From contig CAMRHE010000018.1 in NCBI GenBank assembly GCA_947044405.1, forward strand, positions 992,001 through 1,056,000: a DNA stretch of 64,000 nt. Reading direction: 5' to 3'. Every line of letters begins with the position of its first letter. Position 1 is the stretch's first letter. The DNA comes from Leptodactylus fallax (Eukaryota; Chordata; Amphibia; Anura; Leptodactylidae). A program made the position numbers and the translations under genes. Below are positions 49,291-62,234 of the stretch, one piece after another. The notes beneath the pieces were generated by a model. That model made no database searches and was not told the origin of the DNA. It worked only from the letters and a program-made list of their open reading frames with translations.

Positions 49291-49322
<32 letters not shown>
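49158..49322 (+). mobile_element. L2 LINE 3'-end fragment with (TAA)n/(TTA)n tail
   Basis: 'gtacttgaaccct' and 'ggaatatgttggcgctatag' match the 3' end of the L2 at 37841-40985. After an A run come (TAA)n (about 49267-49288) and then (TTA)n (about 49291-49321), which are complementary and could fold. Extremely 5'-truncated copy. Confidence 0.8.
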
Positions 49323-49323
<1 letters not shown>

Positions 49324-49393
49324 AGTTTACTTTATGAGTTGCCAACAATCTTTCCCATATTCAAACTGGAAATCTGGCTTCTGATGTAATGAC

Positions 49394-49630
49394 AATGAAG
49401 TAGAGGTGCTGGATTAGCCCCCACAGTCCCCAAACTTCAACCTAATCGAACACTTGTGGGTAGAGTTGAAGAAAAAGCTGCATTTGTATCCAAGTGAGTT
49501 GACCAGTATGCACCATGTAGAAGAGAACTGGGATCAGATTTCAGTCGAGGCATGTTTGAATCTGATCGAGAGCATGCCCAGAAAGATTCAGGCAGTGCTG
49601 AAAGTCAAAGGTGGATTTACAAAATACTAA
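49394..49630 (+). pseudogene. Tc1 transposase C-terminal fragment, family 9
   Basis: Translates 'NEVEVLD*PPQSPNFNLIEH' then 'LWVELKKKLHLYPSELTSMH', 'HVEENWDQISVEACLNLIES' and 'KVKGGFTKY' plus stop. The Glu of 'NLIEHLW' is the third catalytic residue. A TAG at 49415-49417 replaces the expected Trp in the 'DWPPQSP' block. The rest of the protein is absent. The open stretch is short and lacks an ATG near its start. Confidence 0.85.
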
Positions 49631-49864
49631 TAAAAATTAAAATGTAGATTTTTAGGATCAAAAAAGTAACACTGCAGTTACATGACAATAATCTGCATAA
49701 CTAATCATATGCTAAATAGTTGCAAGTCATATTTATGTATGAGATAGCCAAGGTGATTGTCTATAAAACAATGGCAGTCTCATGTTCGAAGCTGTAGTAG
49801 ATGATGAGATATGGAGCCTGAAAGTCAAAAATTCAAAACATTGTTACCCTTTTGCTCATCAGTG
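49394..49864 (+). mobile_element. Tc1/mariner 3' fragment, family 9
   Basis: The 3' end of a transposase gene (to 49630) is followed by about 230 bp of 3' region and a right terminus ending 'cttttgctcatcagtg' before TA (49865-49866). The left terminus and the first two thirds of the gene are missing. The flank on the right is the CA/TA array. Confidence 0.8.
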
Positions 49865-50019
49865 TATATACAGATCACAGCACATATACTGTATACAGTA
49901 CACACATATATATAGCTCACAGCACACATATACAGCACATAAATAGAGCACATATATACATAGTACACATTTATACAGTTTACAGCACACATATATAGTA
50001 CACACATATAGAGCACATA
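49865..50019. repeat. CA/TA array segment
   Basis: 'cacagcacatatactgtata' style text, about 155 bp, between two Tc1 elements. Same array as 37186-37441. Open minus-strand frames here are Cys/Tyr/Val-rich artefacts. Confidence 0.85.
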
Positions 50020-51613
<1,594 letters not shown>

Positions 51614-51635
51614 TATATACAGCTCACAGCACATA

Positions 51636-53236
51636 CAGTCATATGAAAAAGTTTGGGCACCCCTATTACTCTTAATCATTTTTAGTTCTAAATATTTGGG
51701 TGTTTGCAACAGCCATTTCAATTTGATATATCTAATAACTGATGGACACAGTAATATTTCAGGATTGAAATGAGGTTTATTGTACTAACAGAAAATGTGC
51801 AATATGCATTAAACCGAAATTTGACTGGTGCAAAAATTTGGGTACCCTTATCATTTTATTGATTTGAATACTCCTAACTACTTTTTATTGACTTACTGAA
51901 GCACAAAATTGGTTTTGTAACCTCACTGAGCTTTGAACTTCATAGCCAGGTGTATCCAATCATGAGAAAAGGTATTTAAGGTGGTCAATTGCAAGTTGTT
52001 CTCCTATTTGAATCTCCTCTGAAGAGTGGCATCATGGGCTCCTCAAAACAACTCTCAAATGATCTGAAAACAAAGATTGTTCAACATAGTTGTTCAGGGG
52101 AAGGATACAAAAAGTTGTCTCAGAGATTTAACCTGTCAGTTTCCACTGTGAGGAACATAGTAAGGAAATGGAAGACCACAGGGACAGTTCTTGTTAAGCC
52201 CAGAAGTGGCAGGCCAAGAAAAATATCAGAAAGGCAGAGAAGAAGAATGGTGAGAACAGTCAAGGACAATCCACAGACCACCTCCAAAGAGCTGCAGCAT
52301 CATCTTGCTGCAGATGGTGTCACTGTGCATCGATCAACAATACAGCACACTTTGCACAAGGAGAAGCTGTATGGGAGAGTGATGCGAAAGAAGCCGTTTC
52401 TGAAAGCACGCCACAAACAGAGTCGCCTGAGGTATGCAAAAGCACATTTGGACAAGCCAGCTTCATTTTGGAAGAAGGTCCTGTGGACTGATGAAACAAA
52501 GATTGAGTTGTTTGGTCATACAAAAAGGCGTTATGCATGGCGTCAAAAAAACACAGCATTCCAAGAAAAACACTTGCTACCCACTGTAAAATTTGGTGGA
52601 GGTTCCATCATGCTTTGGGGCTGTGTGGCCAATGCCGGCAGCGGGAATTTTGTTAAAGTTGAGGGTCGCATGGATTCAACTCAGTATCAGCAGATTCTTG
52701 AGAATAATGTACAAGAATCAGTGACGAATTTGAAGTTACGCCGGGGATGGATATTTCAGCAAGACAATGATCCAAAACACAGCTCCAAATCTACTCAGGC
52801 ATTCATGCAGAGGAACAATTACAATGTTCTGGAATGGCCATCCCAGTCCCCAGACCTGAATATCATTGAACATCTGTGGGATAATTTGAAGCGGGCTGTC
52901 CATGCTCGGCGACCATCAAACTTAACTGAACTGGAATTGTTTTGTAAAGAGGAATGGTCAAAAATACCTTCATCCAGGATCCAGGAACTGATTAAAAGCT
53001 ACAGGAAGCGACTAGAGGCTGTTATTTTTGCCCATACTTTTGCACCGGTCAAATTTTGGTTTAATGCATAGTGCACATTTTCTGTTAGTACAATAAACCT
53101 CATTTCAATCCTGAAATATTACTGTGTCCATCAGTTATTAGATATATCAAATTGAAATGGCTGTTGCAAACACCCAAATATTTAAACTAAAAATGATTAA
53201 GATTAATAGGGGTGCCCAAACTTTTTCATATGACTG
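51636..53236 (+). mobile_element. Tc1/mariner element, family 7, structurally complete
   Basis: Ends CAGTCATATGAAAAAGTTTG, exactly mirrored at the right, with TA at 51634-51635 and 53237-53238. Inverted ends are about 200 bp (51636-51836, 53036-53236) and highly alike. The end word gtttgggcacccc has a variant, atttgggtaccct, at the inner edge, an IR/DR arrangement. The transposase frame inside is open. Of all elements in the window this one has the best claim to recent activity. Confidence 0.95.
52034..53071 (+). CDS. Tc1 transposase, family 7, intact 345-codon frame
   Basis: Cut-and-paste transposase that would bind the element ends and integrate at TA. The start is chosen at 'MGSSKQLSNDLKTK' by comparison with the other transposases here; an in-frame ATG 45 bases upstream would add 15 non-conserved residues. 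Residues ~1-120 hold two helix-turn-helix regions joined by 'KPRSGRPRKI' (AT-hook-like, also basic enough for nuclear import). Catalytic domain: 'VLWTDETKIELFG', '[10 protein letters not shown]' and 'SPDLNIIEHLW', with 34 residues between the second Asp and the Glu (DD34E). The last ~12 codons overlap the right inverted end, giving the unusual C terminus 'PVKFWFNA'. No stop or shift. Activity is not shown by the sequence alone. Confidence 0.93.
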   Translation: MGSSKQLSNDLKTKIVQHSCSGEGYKKLSQRFNLSVSTVRNIVRKWKTTGTVLVKPRSGRPRKISERQRRRMVRTVKDNPQTTSKELQHHLAADGVTVHRSTIQHTLHKEKLYGRVMRKKPFLKARHKQSRLRYAKAHLDKPASFWKKVLWTDETKIELFGHTKRRYAWRQKNTAFQEKHLLPTVKFGGGSIMLWGCVANAGSGNFVKVEGRMDSTQYQQILENNVQESVTNLKLRRGWIFQQDNDPKHSSKSTQAFMQRNNYNVLEWPSQSPDLNIIEHLWDNLKRAVHARRPSNLTELELFCKEEWSKIPSSRIQELIKSYRKRLEAVIFAHTFAPVKFWFNA

Positions 53237-53290
53237 TACATACAGCACACATATGCAACTCACATACATTCACTAAGCACACAAACATTA
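53237..53290. repeat. CA/TA array, right end
   Basis: 'acatacagcacacatatgca' text fading into unrelated sequence; the right limit of the array. Confidence 0.7.
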
Positions 53291-53686
53291 CCCTTATTCT
53301 GTCCAGAGTCTTCATCTTTCTTTGAGTGCAGGATATTTTGGTCATGAGAATTTATTTTTGCATTCAAAGGATAAAGAAGACTAGGGACAGGGGGTCCTGC
53401 ATATATTGGTGTATGTGAAGATTGCTATATATTACACTTATGTACAGTATCCCTCACATACACAGATATGTGAAGGGCTGTACAGGAGTGCAGGGCACTT
53501 CTGCACTCCTTGGAAAGTGTTGTCTGAGACCAGAGTCTCACTTCGACTCGTGGATGGTGCTGCCCTGTACTTTCTATCAATTCAGTCAATATCATGTACT
53601 TAAAAATGATTCCAGAAAACTGGTTGAAAACTGATACAATAATGAATGGTAGCAATAATAATCTTGTTTTTCTTATGGCCTTCTTA

Positions 53687-53935
53687 GGGTGAGTTCACGT
53701 GGAAGAAAATGAAGAGGAATTTAAGGCAGACATCCACCTCAGATTCTTCTTCCTTTTCTGTCCCCAACTCTCGCTTTGAGCCTAATCAGCAGGGAATTTC
53801 ACACCGCGGACTCTGCAGTTGAATCAGCAGGGCACTTATTTTATCAGCATCCTGCTCTGATCTTTACCTCTGATCTTAGAATCAGGGAGGAATCCACCCC
53901 AAAATCAGTAGCAGATTCCACCGTGTCAACGAGCT
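53687..53935. mobile_element. Degenerate Harbinger-like MITE
   Basis: 'gggtgagttcacgtgg' on the left and 'ccaccgtgtcaacgagctc' on the right are a weak inverted pair; 'attcttcttccttttctg' and other inner words also recur. The TTA before the left end would fit the family. Low identity. Confidence 0.35.
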
Positions 53936-54160
53936 CTTATTGTCACTTTTCCATAAAGCTGCAAAAGATGCCAATCATAGGGAACAGTTGTATACATGGT
54001 CTTTAGCTCATTGTTCAGAGTTACCATACAGTAAGTTTCTAGTCACTACCTCTATCTCTCCCTTGTTTGATCATGTTTTACTCTACTTTAGTCAGAATTA
54101 TAGATGTGCACATTCTGTCAAGGTCTTCATGCTGAAAATCAAGCAAGCTTTGGCCTTTAA

Positions 54161-54481
54161 AAGGATTTTACAGGCTCAAAATATTTATTACCTATCCTAT
54201 GGATAGGTCCTCAATGCCAGCTTGGTGGAAGTCTGACTCCCAGTACTCCCATTATTTAGCTGTTCTCAGCAGATGATATACAGAAAATTGAGGAAGAAGC
54301 AGACAGCTCTGTTCTCTGTGTAGTGGTCAGATCAGGTACTGCAGATCAGCTCCCATTCATTTGGGGTGTTTCTGCACCCTTTCCCATTCTCTGTGTATGG
54401 TAGGCTTCAGACCCTCACTGATCTGATATTAGTGACCTATCTTTAGGATAGGCCATTAATATTTTAGTTCAGAAAACCACT
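54161..54481. mobile_element. TTAA-flanked MITE
   Basis: Left 'aaggattttacaggctc', right 'cagaaaaccact', with TTAA at 54157-54160 and 54482-54485. Inner arms 'cctatcctatggataggtcc' and 'gacctatctttaggatagg' are inverted. Non-coding. Confidence 0.7.
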
Positions 54482-54753
54482 TTAATCATATGTGATTATG
54501 AATATTTTCACTTTGACTGAAGTTTTGCTTTAGCTAACTGAGTTATCTCTGAAGTCAACTCTCCTCTCTTCTATACACCAATCCATGTAACCTTAAAATG
54601 ATATTACCAGTTACCTAGCTCACTGTATTTTAACATTGTCCCTTGTTGTCCCCAGCAAGAGCTAAATATGTTTTAGCTATTTAATATGTTGAATATTAAT
54701 ATTATTATATTATATATTGTTGAATATTAATATCATTATATAGCTGAATATTA

Positions 54754-54851
54754 AAATGCAAAAAGTAAAATGGAGAAAGGCCCAGTAACTTGGGACCGAA
54801 ATGTTGCTATCCTTGACATGGAATAAATAATCCATTTTACTTTTTGCATTT
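54754..54851. repeat. Stem-loop with 22-bp arms
   Basis: 'aaaatgcaaaaagtaaaatg' and its complement form a near-perfect stem (about 54754-54775 and 54830-54851). The loop contains 'gggaccgaaatgttgc' and an AATAAA. It may be a fragment of a retroelement end; not assigned. Confidence 0.6.
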
Positions 54852-54904
54852 TGGAATCCATAGCTCACACCCATCTACAGTTTACATTGTGCCGATTTGG
54901 ACTT

Positions 54905-57329
54905 TTCTTTTTCTATTTAATATGCTGGCTAGGTATTTCAATAGTGTGACTTTAAATCTACATAGAAAAATTCATCCTCTGTAGACTCATTCATTACAAA
55001 GGAAAGCAAATAAGATTTTGGAGTGGGAATTGTTTGACTAAACTGAATGCTTTACTTTCTTTGATATAGAAAGTTGTATGCTCTTTGGGGAGTACTTATA
55101 TGCAATCTCATTTATGTATATTTGTAGCAGTAATAATGTAGCATGCTAGTTTGTTAAAGCTAATGGGATCGTTACGGAATTAGGCATTATTGGAACTGTG
55201 AGAGACAACTAATATACTCTCTGCTAGAGTCCTGATTACTACTATTTCATTTTATACCTTTCCCCCCACTGATGATTTAGTCTCTCACATTGTTTCTTCT
55301 AGAATGATTTGTAGCCACCAAAATGAAATCCACTTTTATAGCCCTTTTGTACATTAAAGGGGCCGTATACAAATTGGGCTACACTATGCTAGTACTTCTA
55401 GGTATTTCTCTCCAATATTTTAAGGGTGCTATATAGTAAATACAATTGAGGGGTTCAGGAACAAGGAAAATCAAAAGAGAAAGTCAAATACAGAGAAGTC
55501 ACCTGCATAGAAGCAAAATCAACTACCATAATAGAAAGGCAATAGTGTAGTACTGTATATTTGATCAATGAATAGAAGGTATAGAATAGTAAAAGCTAGT
55601 TGTCGTACAGCGTAGAAAATGTGTCCTTGAACATGAATAAAAGTGAAATCAAGTACTTTAAATAAATATCATTTAGATATCCAAAGAGGAATTTAAAAGA
55701 ACTAACCCTTTTTAGAAACAAAATTTCTATGAAAGCAGCAAAAAGAAAACATTGAAATACACATAGTTTAGCTCTTACTATGTATCAAAACTGCATCACA
55801 ACAAAGAAAATGTATCCTTTGTAGAATTAGGTAATTAAGAACAATAAAAAAGATGATATGTGGCAAAATGAGGTTAAAGCAAGGGAATGGCTACTGATCA
55901 GTTATGGGGATCTGTATAAATAAAGGAGGAAATAGCCAGAATAATTAAAAAAAGAAAGCAAGATTATCAAAGTTTGTTAAAATGTTCATTTCTATTCCTT
56001 GGTTTGACTGTAAAGCAATATGGGACTTCAACTATAGTACTTGCCTCTTTAATTCAAGAAATCCAGCATGGGAAGAGTCAATTCTTTTTAATTTTTAACA
56101 ATGAAGCTCCTTCCTATACAAAGATTTAGAGGTAAAATGCTGTCACCATGAGTCCTCCAGCTAGACACTTGGTCTTACTTCCCAGGTGAAGCTATTCTCA
56201 GAGACGTGGGCTAAAGAACCAACAGTACAATTACACAGAGGACAGAATTATACACAGATTATTATTTTTACAGTTCTCCCCAAAAAACAAAAAAAAAAAA
56301 AAAAAAAAACAGATCCGCAATGGATCAACCTTTTTTAATAACATAGTCAATGGAAATAAATGGATTATTCATCCATTTACATCTGTATTTAGATGGAAAA
56401 AAAAGAACATATCGCTTAAATGGACCTGCTACACAAACAGCAAGACCATCGTCTGAATGGAGCCTAAACAATTTGAGGATGCCAAAATTACTCTGACAAT
56501 TTTTGCACTTCTTATCACAATCATATATTGTAGAAGAAGCTAGGGGCAAACTCTCTTAGTACCAACTTATGGCACAGATGAATAAAAGTACTATAACTAA
56601 GCACAAAAGTTTTTTTTAATTAAACTTTAAATTCTGACAATAAATTTCACAATAAACAAATAGCTGAAATGAGTCATCTGGTGAATTATTATGCTACCTA
56701 AATGTACAGGTACAAGCTATGACTTCTAGTTTTGACTTTGTAGAATATACAGTAATTCAGAGTAATGTACCTAGTCTATACTTTTGGTCTCAGGTAATCA
56801 TTTAACTGACAGCAGTTGCCTTTTAAAAGATCACACTGCTCAAATATCGCTTTGTGCTGTAAATGGCTATTTGTCAGATGACTGATGTTAAGGGAATAGG
56901 TTCACACAAAAAAGCAGTCCTGTAGCATATAGGGATTTTATTAGGTACCATATCTTACACCTGGATGATCTACCACCATAAAATCCACAATCAATTTTAT
57001 GCTTTCACAATAATTTCACAAAAGAAGAAATATCATAAAGCGCAGTAAAAATATCTACAAACAGAATCCTGATTATTAATATAAAAATGTTAGAAAAAAA
57101 TAAGTTAAAAATATTAATGTAATGTAATTTTATTGCCAATCGTTTTTTAATATTAGATGTGTTGGTTTTATGCAATAAAAAATACATTTTCATTAGCGAG
57201 ATTAGAGAAATGTTTTCATTTTGTTGAGTTTTTAGAAATTTGTTTACATGATTCAATTCATAACAAGAATTACAGTACATATAATGGTTTCTTATTATAC
57301 ACTGATATTCTTTTTCAATCAGGTAAGAG
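54905..57329. other. Mostly unassigned AT-rich DNA
   Basis: No gene recognised. A 25-30-bp A run lies near 56285-56310. The stretch 56311-56465 ends 'gtctgaatggagcctaaac', which matches the terminus of the MITE at 48521-48729, so it is probably a fragment of that family. The minus frames at 57005-57352 and 56325-56549 are low-complexity. Confidence 0.4.
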
Positions 57330-57333
57330 TTAA

Positions 57334-57839
57334 AGGGGATGTCCAGTTTCATGTCAATATTGAGAGATAAATATTATTTGTGTATTTTCCAATATACTTT
57401 CTGTTTCAATTCCTCAAAGCTTTCTAGATCTCTGCTTGTTGTCATTCATTCTTCTTCTTGAAGTGGATAAAAATAAGTAATTGATTGTGTGTAAACAGTC
57501 CATAGTCATGCGATGGATATAAATAAGTAATTGGTCATGTGATTGGTCATGGTCATGTGATGGACACACAGGTGCACAGCTCGTTACAGCACAGTAATCA
57601 TAGATCTGCCTGGTAATGAGATGTGCACCTGTGTGTTCATCACATGACCATGGACTGTAAATCACATGACCATAGAAGGACTTTAACTCACTGGAAGTAA
57701 GCAGAATGAATGATAGCAAGCAGAGACCTAAAAAACTCTGAGGAAATGGTACAGCATGTATATTTGACAATTGAATAGCTTTTCATTATAAAAACAATGG
57801 CATGTGTCTCTTAATATTGGTCTGAAACTTGACAACCCC
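57334..57839. mobile_element. TTAA-type fold-back MITE
   Basis: Left AGGGGATGTCCAGTTTCATG, right 'gaaacttgacaacccct', TTAA at 57330-57333 and the mutated TTCA at 57840-57843. The interior folds: 'gatggacacacaggtgcac' pairs with 'gtgcacctgtgtgttcatc'. Open frames inside it on the minus strand are not genes. Confidence 0.75.
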
Positions 57840-57843
57840 TTCA

Positions 57844-59158
57844 AGGATTGTTAAGTGAACATTGGGTCTGGGCTACTTAGTTTATCCAACTAATTATTAG
57901 CAGCCCACAAAGTTCTGATAGTGTCAAAGTTTAATAACTGAGATTACTGTTTCTGCTAAACTGTGTTCTCTAGGAATGATAACGTTAAAAAATATCACAC
58001 CCTACAAACAGGTGTGTTTGAAATTCATCTGTTGTTTTAACCCATACCTTTCCATACTGCCTAGATGGAGGAAATACTTTGAGGAAATACTGATTGAGAT
58101 GTAAGCACAGCCTACTGTCAGGGTATTCAAAATGATGTGTTGGATAATTGTGGAGTCTAGAGCAGCTATCTTCGAAGCTGGGTTTCCTTACCCTGGAATC
58201 TGTGTATTTATTAAAGATATCCATTACTCATTCTAGGACCTCTGTCTTGGACATAAACATTCATTAGTGCAACCTACTCTATTAAATGTACAGTGTGCAA
58301 ACCAAGGTATCTCTCCTGATCAGGATTTCTTGGAGAAGTATCCACTGAACCCCTAGTATTTACACTCGTACTTATTATTACTTGGTATTCCATAAGAGTT
58401 TGTAGTGGTAAATTATCTAAATGTGTGTTTTTCTCACCCAGGCACGATAATAATATGCTCATATGGAAACATTTAAATATTCTCACCTTCCTTTTTGGCA
58501 TGACATCTCATATACAATATGTTTGTCAGGAGATACTTAGCTTTTCCAAACAATAGTGATTCATGATATTATATAACAAAGCAATATGCTATTAGTTTCT
58601 TTGTGTGGCTAACTTGTTGGTCTTGTGAATTGCAGCCTGTCAAAGATTTTGTCAGTAAGTTGCAATATTATATTGAACTGGTTTTATGAAAAAATCTAGT
58701 CCTTAACCAAATTTGAGTTAAGTTAAGGGTGGACACATCTTTACCAATGGATAACTCAGCAAACATGTGTTCCAATGGCTTAGGTGAATGTTTGTTAAAT
58801 GAAATTCAAAAGTGGGTTGGATGAAAAAAAAAACACTTTAATAAATATTTTTTTTTCATTATTTCTCCCATTTTCCACACTTTAGAAACTATGGTGTAAC
58901 AAAAAATAACTATGTTTTAGGTTTTTCAAAAGTGTTTTGAAAAAAGCTGTACAAGGTTGACTTTGTCTCAACAAATTTCATGTCGTAGTTCTCATGATCA
59001 GTTGGGTACAAGGAAGTGTCAACAGCACAGAGAACAGCAAGCCAGGAGGAAAGTCCAGCACATCTTTGATCTAATAAAAACAGAGCATTTATTTGAGGCA
59101 TTTAAAACCATGTACACACAGGAACACTGATACATTTCAAGAAAACACTGCTTAGTCA
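57844..59158. other. No recognisable gene
   Basis: About 1.3 kb of AT-rich DNA. No conserved coding block is visible. Possibly single-copy. Confidence 0.4.
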
Positions 59159-59160
59159 TA

Positions 59161-60793
59161 CATTGCCTTGCGAATGTATTCGGCTCCCTTGAACTTTTCA
59201 ACCTTTTGCCACATTTCAGTCTTCAAGACATAAAGATATAAAATTTAAATTTTTTAGTGAAGACTCGACAACAAGTGGGACACAATTGTGAAGTGGAACA
59301 AAATTTATTGGTTATTTTAAACTTTTGTAAAAAATAAAAAACTGAAAAGTGGGGCATGCAATATTATTCGGCCCCTTTACTTTCAGTGCAGCAAACTCAC
59401 TCCAGAAGTTCAGTGAGGATCTCTGAATGATCCAATGTTGTCCTAAATGACTGATGATGATAAATATAATCCACCTGTGTGTAATCAAGTCTCTGTATAA
59501 ATGCACCTGCTCTGTGATAGTCTCAGGGTTCTGTTTAAAGCGCAGAGAGCATCATGAAGACCAAGGAACACACCAGGCAGGTCCGTGATACTGTTATGGA
59601 GAAGTTTAAAGCCGGATTTGGATACAAAAAGATTTCCCAAACTTTAAACATCCCAAGGAGCACTGTGAAAGCGATCATATTGAAATGGAAGGAGTATCAG
59701 ACCACTGCAAATCTACCAAGACCCAACCGTCCCTCTAAACTTTCATCTCAAACAAGGAGAAGAGTGATCAGAGATGCAGCCAAGAGGCCCATGATCACTC
59801 TGGATGAACTGCAGAGATCTACAGCTGAGGTGGGAGAGTCTGTCCATAGGACAACAATCAGTCGTACACTGCACAAATCTGGCCTTTATGGAAGAGTGGC
59901 AAGAAGAAAGTCATTTCTCAAAGATATCCATAAAAAGTCTCTTTTAAAGTTTGCCACAAGCCACCTGGGAAACACACCGTACATGTGGAAGAAGGTCCTC
60001 TGGTCAGATGAAACCAATATCGAACTTTTTGGCCACAATGCAAAACGATATGTTTGGCATAAAAGCAACACAGCTCATCACCCTGAACACACCATCCCTA
60101 CTGTCAAACATGGTGGTGGCAGCATCATGGTTTGGGCCTACTTTTCTTCAGCAGGGACAGGGAAGATGGTTAAAATTGATGGGAAGATGGATGCAGCCAA
60201 ATACAGGACCATTCTGGAAGAAAACCTGTTGGAGTCTGCAAAAGACCTGAGACTGGGACGGAGATTTATCTTCCAACAAGACAATGATCCCAAACATAAA
60301 GCAAAATCTACAATGGAATGATTCACAAATAAACGTATCCAGGTGTTAGAATGGCCAAGTCAAAGTCCAGACCTGAATCCAATCGAGAATCTGTGGAAAG
60401 AGCTGAAAACTGCTGTCCACAAACGCTCTCCATCCAACCTCACTGAGCTCGAGCTGTTTTCCAAGGAAGAATGGGCAAGAATTTCAGTCTCTCGATGTGC
60501 AAAACTGATAGAGACATACCCCAAGCGACTTGCAGCTGTAATTGCAGCAAAAGGTGGCGCTACAAAGTATTAAGTTAAGGGGGCCAAATAATTTTGCACG
60601 CCCCACTTTTCAGTTTTTTATTTTTTACAAAAGTTTTAAATATCTAATAAATTTCGTTCCACTTGACGATTGTGACCCACTTGTTGTTGATTCTTCACCA
60701 AAAAATTAAAATTTTATATCCTTATGTTTGAAGCCTAAAATGTGGCAAAAGGTTGAAAAGTTCAAGGGGGCCGAATACTTTCGCAAGGCACTG
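59161..60793 (+). mobile_element. Tc1/mariner element, family 8
   Basis: Ends CATTGCCTTGCGAATGTATT (one change from the mirrored CAGTGCC on the right), TA at 59159-59160 and 60794-60795. The inner edge of each arm repeats the word (attattcggcccc at about 59364; ggccaaataattttgc on the right), an IR/DR layout. Related to family 3 in both ends and protein, but distinct. Confidence 0.95.
59554..60573 (+). pseudogene. Tc1 transposase, family 8 (single nonsense codon)
   Basis: 339 codons from 'MKTKEHTRQVRDTVMEKFKA' to 'KGGATKY'. The only lesion I see is TGA at 60319-60321, in place of a Trp conserved in its relatives (the W of the 'TMEW' position), between the second catalytic Asp ('[12 protein letters not shown]') and the Glu ('[11 protein letters not shown]'). 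First Asp: 'VLWSDETNIELFG'. In 'SIMVWAYFSSAG' the usual GCFS/GYFS Gly is Ala. The N-terminal DNA-binding region is undamaged, so a truncated 255-residue product could still bind DNA. Confidence 0.95.
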
Positions 60794-60795
60794 TA

Positions 60796-61621
60796 GTACA
60801 AATAACATGCTTACAGAATAGTTTAACCCCTTTCCGACATCCGCCATACTATTACGGAGGATGTTGGGTCTTTAAAGATGGTAGAGCAGCCACCTTAGCT
60901 ACCAGGTCTTCACTGTAATGTACAGCTGAGACCCGGTGTTAATGCCTGTGATCAGAATCCACTCTGATTGCAGGCATTGTTTTGAGAAATCCCCCCCACC
61001 CAAGTTAGCCCAAGTTAGAAAATTACTTGTTTTACTGTCCTTGTTTTACTGTCTTATATGTATGATTTGTGCTGTAGTAGGGGAGCAGCGTTAGGACCCT
61101 GTAGGTAGCTAGGTGACAGTAGGTTACATGTGTATGTGGGATAGTCCATGGGTGGGTCAATTATATTTGACAAAGTGGACCAAGTTGAAATTCCTCGGCA
61201 AGACTAGGCCTTTTGTGGGTAAATTCATGATTACAGTTTTCTTCAGGTAGCTATTTAGAAATTCTTGGGTGGGATTAGTTAGTGAGTGGGTTCCCCAGGT
61301 GGGTAGCTGGCAATGAGTTTCCAATGAATAAAGTGTTAGCCCACATAGTAATAATAAGCTGTGGTAACAAAGCAACCAAGTGAGAGGTGAGGTGCTGGAG
61401 AGGGTGTTTGTTCCCTTTTGATACAATTATCAAGGACAATAATCAAAAAGTAGAGAGGGATGTTAGATAGTGTGGATGTACACCTTGAACAAGTTGGTTC
61501 AAGGGGAGAGATAAATCCCCTTTCTGATTGTGCCTGTAAGTGAAGCAAGGAGTGCACTGTGAGACAGCTTGAAGATGACTCGCTACTGGAGGATAGCTTA
61601 CAGAAGCTAACATCTAGCAAG
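60796..61621. other. Unassigned, with hairpins near the left end
   Basis: 'ttaacccctttccgacatcc' at about 60826 looks like one end of a TTAA-type element. The words ccgacatcc and ggatgttgg (60838-60871) form a hairpin, and 'aatgcctgtgatcaga' pairs with 'tctgattgcaggcatt' (about 60941-60978). The second end is not found. The rest has no recognisable content. Confidence 0.4.
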
Positions 61622-62234
61622 CAGGGTCGGACTGGCCCACCGGGGAACCGGTGAATCCACCGGTGGGCCCCGAGCCCCGACTATTAGTCCTCATGTCATG
61701 GGGGCCTGATCGGGATCCTGACCATCCCGATCGGGCCCCTGACCAGAGGCGTAACGATCGCAGGGGGTGCGACCGAGACCTGGCTCAGCGGGGTATGGGA
61801 CCCGTGGCCAGCTGGAGATGGCCGGGGCCCCGGGCCACTATGATAGCGGTCGGGGAAAGCCTGGTTCCCCGACCGCTATATATGCTGTTATTGGAAAGGG
61901 GCCCTGGCATATTGCAGGCCCCTTTCCAATAGATGGCAGGGCAGGGGAGGTGACTCAAAATAATAAATAGATATTCTCACCTCTCCTGGGCACAGCGTCC
62001 TCTCCGGCGCTCCTCCGTCATGTGACTGAAGCCTGTGATTAGGCCCCAGCATAATGACGTCAGTGCGCCCCCACGTGACCGCTGAGGCCCAATCACAGGC
62101 CTCAGCAGCGACGTCGGAAAAGGGCCTGAAGACGCTGAAGACAGCAGGATGGAGCGAGGATGCCAAGGAAAGGTAAAGCAAGGTAAGTATGAATGTTTGT
62201 ATATAATAATAATAGCACCGAAGCGGAGGGGGCT

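Noticed and set aside
57414..57770. 118-codon minus-strand frame
   Set aside because: Lies inside the TTAA fold-back MITE and crosses its palindromic arms.
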